A stretch of DNA of 25,288 bases from Dehalococcoidales bacterium. GTDB taxonomy: Bacteria; Chloroflexota; Dehalococcoidia; Dehalococcoidales; UBA3254. The DNA lies in NCBI GenBank assembly GCA_016926695.1, contig JAFGOB010000165.1, positions 1-25,288 on the forward strand. Reading direction: 5' to 3'. Position 1 is the first letter of the stretch. Each line of letters begins with the position of its first letter. The position numbers were made by a program, and so were the translations under genes. The notes beneath the pieces were generated by a model. The model was given only the letters and a program-made list of their open reading frames with translations. It had not been told where the DNA came from and made no database searches. This document shows, piece by piece, positions 22,130 to 25,288 of the stretch.

Positions 22130-22999
22130 ATGGCAGAAGCATCCGGACCTGATTTACCTCTGCGGGCAGCCGCGGAAACTCAAACGGCTGACGGAGTGAA
22201 AATATGCATTGAAAACCTGTCCCTTTCATTCGGCGGAGTTAAAGCCCTGACCGATGTAAGTATTGATATAAAAGAAAGGGAAATCCTGGCCATTATCGGA
22301 CCTAACGGGGCCGGTAAGACCTGTGTTTTAAACTGCATCAACGGCTTCTATAAACCTCAAAAGGGCGACATTCTTTTCGAAGGTAAACGCATCACCCGCA
22401 TCCGTCCGGATAAAGCAGCCAAATTGGGGCTGGCCCGTACCTTCCAGAACATTGAACTATACAGCGGTCTGAGCACCCTGGACAACATCATGGCGGCCAG
22501 GCATGTCCTGATGAAACAGAACTTCCTCAGTAGCGCCCTGTATTTCGGACCCGCACACAGCGAAGAAATCAAACACCGCAAAGTCGTCGAAGATATTATC
22601 GATTTCCTGGAAATCGAGTCCATACGCAGCAAAACCGTAGGCTCACTTCCCTACGGTATGCGTAAAAGGGTCGAGCTAGGACGGGCCCTGGCGCTTGAGC
22701 CTAAAGTCCTTCTGCTGGATGAGCCCATGGCCGGAATGAACCTGGAAGAAAAAGAGGACATAGCCCGCTTTATTATCGATATCTTCGAAGGACAGGGCGC
22801 GACATATCCGGAAACCCCTGTCCTGCGTGACGGAGTAAACTGCATCATCCTGGTTGAACATGATATGGGAGTCGTCATGGATATCGCCGATCGTATCGTG
22901 GTGTTGAATTTCGGTAAAAAAATCGCCGAAGGGACGCCGGAAGAAATCAGGACCAATCCCGAAGTAATTGCAGCCTACCTGGGCAACGAGCAAGAGTAA
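22130..22999 (+). CDS. LivG-like ABC transporter ATPase without a permease
   Basis: This 289-aa ATP-binding subunit is of the branched-chain amino acid (LivG) class. Walker A is GPNGAGKT (57-64), the Q loop has Q106, the signature is LPYGM (173-177; usually LSYGQ), Walker B ends in DE (197-198) and the switch histidine is H244 in VEHD. The family mark ARTFQNIELYSGLSTLDNIM is present. An insert (about 220-236) lies before the last strand, as in many anaerobe LivG proteins. The first 20 residues are poorly conserved. No LivH, LivM, LivF or substrate-binding gene is beside it, so it is an orphan ATPase. It sits one base after the 83-aa gene and 36 bases before the PiT start. Confidence 0.9.
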   Translation: MAEASGPDLPLRAAAETQTADGVKICIENLSLSFGGVKALTDVSIDIKEREILAIIGPNGAGKTCVLNCINGFYKPQKGDILFEGKRITRIRPDKAAKLGLARTFQNIELYSGLSTLDNIMAARHVLMKQNFLSSALYFGPAHSEEIKHRKVVEDIIDFLEIESIRSKTVGSLPYGMRKRVELGRALALEPKVLLLDEPMAGMNLEEKEDIARFIIDIFEGQGATYPETPVLRDGVNCIILVEHDMGVVMDIADRIVVLNFGKKIAEGTPEEIRTNPEVIAAYLGNEQE

Positions 23000-23035
23000 A
23001 AATTATACCCGGTTAATTTGAAAAAAGGTTTATAT

Positions 23036-24037
23036 GTGGACCTGAATCTGGTTTTTATAATCGTCATAATAGCCATCGCCCTGGCTTTTGACTATACCAA
23101 TGGAATGCATGATGCAGCCAATTCAATTTCCACCATCGTTTCAACCCGGGTCTTAACTCCCAAACAGGCTATCGTCTGGGCGGCGGTCTTCAATTTTGTA
23201 GCTTTCCTGATTTTCGGTACGTCCGTGGCCAAAACCATCGGCAGCGGCATGATCGATATCAGCACCGTAACACCGACTGTTATTCTGGCCGGGGTACTGG
23301 GCGCCATATCCTGGAACATGATAACCTGGTATTTTGGACTTCCCAGCAGTTCGTCTCACGCCCTGATAGGCGGATATGCCGGCGCTGCTATAGCTCACAG
23401 CGGTTTCGGAGTCATCCTGCTGGCCGGCTGGTACAAGACCCTCATTTTTATCGCCCTGGCCCCCGCTATCGGTCTGGTAATGGGATTCGTTCTAAAAGTG
23501 ATAACTACCTGGTTAATCCATAAACAGAGACCGTCCACTATTAACAACTGGTCAAGGTACCTGCAACTGCTTTCTGCCGCCGCTTACAGCCTGGGTCACG
23601 GGGGAAATGACGCCCAGAAGACCATGGGAATCATCACCGGTCTGCTTTTTACCAGCGGTCTGATCAGTGAATTCAAGGTACCTCTCTGGGTAGTGCTGAG
23701 CGCACATTCGGCAATAGCTCTGGGCACTCTCAGCGGAGGATGGCGAATAGTAAAAACCATGGGGCAAAAAATAACCAAGCTGATGCCAATCGATGGATTT
23801 TGCGCAGAAACCGCCAGCGCAGCTTCCATCTTCCTGGCTACCCACATGGGGGTGCCTGTCAGCACCACTCATGTCATCACCGGGGCGATATCGGGAGTAG
23901 GGGCCTGCAAAAGGCTCACAGCCGTTCGCTGGGGTCTTACACTGCGTATTGTCTGGGCCTGGATATTCACCATCCCGGCAGCCGGGATCATAGCCTTTAT
24001 CCTGTACCTGATACTGCGGACGTTTCTACCCACTTAA
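23036..24037 (+). CDS. pit: PiT-family inorganic phosphate permease
   Basis: This 333-aa protein is a PiT-type low-affinity phosphate transporter, driven by protons or cations. Both signature repeats are seen: DYTNGMHDAANSI (about 19-31) and GHGGNDAQKTMG (about 187-198), plus the loop GLPSSSSHAL (about 101-110). It has about ten helices. I place the start at GTG 23036, with AAAGG seven bases upstream, instead of an earlier in-frame TTG at 23018 that has no ribosome site. It probably shares a transcript with the LivG-like gene. A diverged copy of its last 20 codons occurs at 24830-24892. Confidence 0.92.
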   Translation: MDLNLVFIIVIIAIALAFDYTNGMHDAANSISTIVSTRVLTPKQAIVWAAVFNFVAFLIFGTSVAKTIGSGMIDISTVTPTVILAGVLGAISWNMITWYFGLPSSSSHALIGGYAGAAIAHSGFGVILLAGWYKTLIFIALAPAIGLVMGFVLKVITTWLIHKQRPSTINNWSRYLQLLSAAAYSLGHGGNDAQKTMGIITGLLFTSGLISEFKVPLWVVLSAHSAIALGTLSGGWRIVKTMGQKITKLMPIDGFCAETASAASIFLATHMGVPVSTTHVITGAISGVGACKRLTAVRWGLTLRIVWAWIFTIPAAGIIAFILYLILRTFLPT

Positions 24038-24126
24038 TTCTTACCTGCGTCTTTTACCCGAATCCTTCGACATACTTTATTAAATGTGATTGCCTGCCAG
24101 GTTTCTACCAGCTCTTATCCCTTATT

Positions 24127-24474
24127 CTATCCAATCAGCAATGTATTGAGCTTGCGTAGCACCTCCGATATGGTCTTTTCCGGCAAGTGACAGATTAATT
24201 CAGCGCTGCGCGCCCGCCAGTCCAGGCTTTTCACCTGATCGGTTAAAATAGCGCCGGATACCGGTAATCCTTCCGGGAGAAGCACTTCAAACGGATACCC
24301 TTTGACCTGTCCTGTCACCGGGCAGCAAATCGCCAGTCCGGTCTTGCTGTTATAACCTTCAGGAGTCAGTACCACCGCAGGACGCCTTCCGGCCTGTTCA
24401 TGCCCGGCCTGGGGATTCAAAGTAATCCAGACTGCATCGCCGCATCCGGGTATATAGACATTTTCAGCTACCAT
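24127..24474 (-). CDS. mazF: MazF-family endoribonuclease toxin, second pair
   Basis: This 115-aa toxin has the ChpA/MazF form: a first strand CGDAVWITLNPQAGHEQAGR, then RPAVVLTPEGYN, CPVTGQVKGYPFEV and a closing helix. It should cleave mRNA at short motifs. Its ATG overlaps the antitoxin stop region by seven bases. It is only distantly like the MazF at 296-643 and has a different antitoxin type, so the two pairs were probably acquired separately. Confidence 0.92.
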   Translation of the reverse strand: MVAENVYIPGCGDAVWITLNPQAGHEQAGRRPAVVLTPEGYNSKTGLAICCPVTGQVKGYPFEVLLPEGLPVSGAILTDQVKSLDWRARSAELICHLPEKTISEVLRKLNTLLIG

Positions 24475-24710
24475 GCTTCATTCCCCACGGCTGGCCCTGT
24501 GTCTAATTCATGGTGAATGTTTTCCGGCGTTATTTTTGCCAGCAATTGCTCAAGTGTCATTTCAGGTTCAGGCACAGGTGCGACAACCAGTTTTCCTTCC
24601 TCCATGGTCACTTCCACCGGTGATTCACATTGCAAACCGGCTTCGGCGGCAAATGCTTTGGGTATTCGCAGGGCCAGACTGTTCCCCCATTTTTGGATAC
24701 GTGTTTTCAT
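24468..24710 (-). CDS. mazE: MazE-type antitoxin (AbrB fold), second pair
   Basis: This 80-aa antitoxin begins MKTRIQKWGNSLALRIPKAF, the classic swapped-hairpin AbrB/MazE DNA-binding unit. The C-terminal part (EPEMTLEQLLAKITPENIHH) is the toxin-binding tail. GAGGG lies just before the ATG. It overlaps mazF by seven bases. It should repress its own promoter, where an inverted repeat fills the space between the -35 and -10 boxes. Confidence 0.92.
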   Translation of the reverse strand: MKTRIQKWGNSLALRIPKAFAAEAGLQCESPVEVTMEEGKLVVAPVPEPEMTLEQLLAKITPENIHHELDTGPAVGNEAW

Positions 24711-24728
24711 TCTTTTCCCTCTTGATTA

Positions 24729-24769
24729 GTATCTACAATGAAGATACAACAGGGCGTACTGTTTGTCAA
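24729..24769 (-). promoter_or_regulatory. mazEF promoter with overlapping inverted repeats
   Basis: On the minus strand a consensus TTGACA (complement of 24764-24769) and TATCTT (complement of 24741-24746) are spaced by 17 bases. AACAG/CTGTT (24748-24752 with 24759-24763) is an inverted repeat inside that spacer, and GTATC/GATAC (24729-24733 with 24743-24747) overlaps the -10 box. Both suit binding by MazE or MazEF. Confidence 0.65.
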
Positions 24770-24794
24770 TAATAAGGTATCACGATGAGCACAA

Positions 24795-25164
24795 GGGGCA
24801 AGGAAAGTGGGGAGAAGAAGGCTTGTTCCCCGGCAGCAGGGATCATTGCCTTCATCCTGTATCTGATACTGGGGAGTTTTTTACGCGGTTAAGGGGTTTG
24901 CCGGGCTTTTTTTATGTCAGACGACCGCGAGGGTGGCCGCAACAGTTGTTACGACACAGGACATTTTCTACGATAAATAAAACATACCTGAACCATGAGA
25001 ATGTTCTTCTGAAATTCCCTTTCACCTTTCTTCTCCCCTATTGCCCCGGTCACAGAATCCCAAAATGCAGCTTGTAATCTGAAGCCCATTCAGAGCCCCG
25101 GCTCCCTCTTTCCACCTCCGGGGCGTAGGAATCTCTCAACTCCTTTCCCCACTTTCCTTGCCCC
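24795..25164. repeat. perfect 19-bp inverted repeat bounding a gene-free stretch
   Basis: GGGGCAAGGAAAGTGGGGA (24795-24813) is exactly inverted at 25146-25164 (TCCCCACTTTCCTTGCCCC). The arms enclose about 330 bases with a pit remnant and no gene. No clear target duplication flanks them. It may be a small MITE-like element, a decayed insertion or a scar of rearrangement. A looser related string, CTTTCTTCTCCCC, lies at about 25026. Confidence 0.6.
24830..24892 (+). pseudogene. C-terminal remnant of a second pit gene
   Basis: In one frame this stretch reads PAAGIIAFILYLILGSFLRG and a stop. It matches the end of the PiT permease at 23036-24037 (PAAGIIAFILYLILRTFLPT), and about 45 of 52 bases agree. 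Nothing before 24830 continues the gene, so only the last 20 codons survive. It has no start codon or ribosome site of its own. Confidence 0.75.
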
Positions 25165-25288
25165 AACGCGGGAGAGGAATAAGAAGGTGAGGAGGCTATT
25201 TTCAAATCACCACCACCATTCGCTGACAGCCAGCACCCTATTGTGCTGCGCTCCGAAAAGGTAATATCTTGTTCATGAATGGCTGAAG
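24893..25288. other. gene-free right end of the window
   Basis: Apart from the right arm of the inverted repeat (25146-25164), no gene, terminator or promoter could be supported. A T-run (TTTTTTT near 24907-24913) follows GCCGGGC but no matching stem arm is seen. Confidence 0.4.

Noticed and set aside
24763..25077. A 104-codon open frame on the plus strand in the right end.
   Set aside because: It overlaps the pit remnant in the wrong frame and has no ribosome site or protein-like composition.
1..25288. CRISPR arrays, rRNA, insertion sequences and phage genes.
   Set aside because: No regularly spaced repeats, RNA gene motifs, transposase or integrase sequences were found on either strand.

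Overview
The window looks like a chromosomal piece of an anaerobic, respiring bacterium of mid GC content. Pointers are a membrane-bound molybdopterin/Fe-S oxidoreductase of the DmsABC/PsrABC type, a DoxX-like membrane protein, a flavodoxin-domain protein, a two-helix membrane protein with cytochrome b561-like histidines, strong AGGAGG-type ribosome sites and sigma70/sigmaA-like promoters. From sequence alone I cannot separate a Clostridia (Peptococcaceae-like) host from a Dehalococcoidia-like Chloroflexota host. No rRNA, tRNA, CRISPR array, transposase or phage gene was seen.

Layout. 1-1.4 kb: a mazE-like/mazF pair facing a membrane TrkA-C protein. 1.6-2.1 kb: a frameshifted RelE-type toxin remnant, a strong terminator and a 36-aa membrane protein. 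2.3-7.3 kb (+ strand): a conserved Cys/His-rich protein of unknown function, an MFS permease, an Nramp-like permease without the usual metal motif, a DoxX-like protein and a 51-aa membrane protein, most with their own promoter. 7.4-11.3 kb (- strand): a flavodoxin-domain protein and a 1078-aa soluble histidine kinase with five PAS domains and one GAF domain and no response regulator nearby. 11.6-13.6 kb: small membrane proteins, an ABM-like dimeric barrel protein, a DUF4405-like protein and vapBC. 13.7-15.9 kb: a truncated RhuM gene, a transglutaminase-like protein with an alpha/beta hydrolase, and a DUF3096 peptide. 16.1-20.1 kb (- strand): the redox operon, transcribed as Fe-S subunit, NrfD-like anchor, then molybdopterin subunit, ending at a strong terminator and preceded by an array of CRP/FNR-type half-sites. 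20.5-24.0 kb (+ strand): a lipoprotein with a degenerate zinc-protease motif, then a tight cluster of an 83-aa Cys protein, a LivG-like ATPase and a PiT phosphate permease. 24.1-25.3 kb: a second, AbrB-type mazEF pair, then a gene-free tail holding a 20-codon remnant of another pit gene inside a perfect 19-bp inverted repeat.

The redox operon and its operator array are the metabolic core. Nearby transport genes (MFS, Nramp-like, PiT, orphan LivG) and the orphan kinase suggest a respiratory and transport region. Three intact toxin-antitoxin pairs, two broken toxin or RhuM genes, a pit remnant and a bounding inverted repeat show that the region has also gained and lost DNA. Five very small membrane-protein genes (36-55 codons), each with its own ribosome site, are easy to miss. 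Most functional statements rest on motif and family recognition by eye, with no database search.
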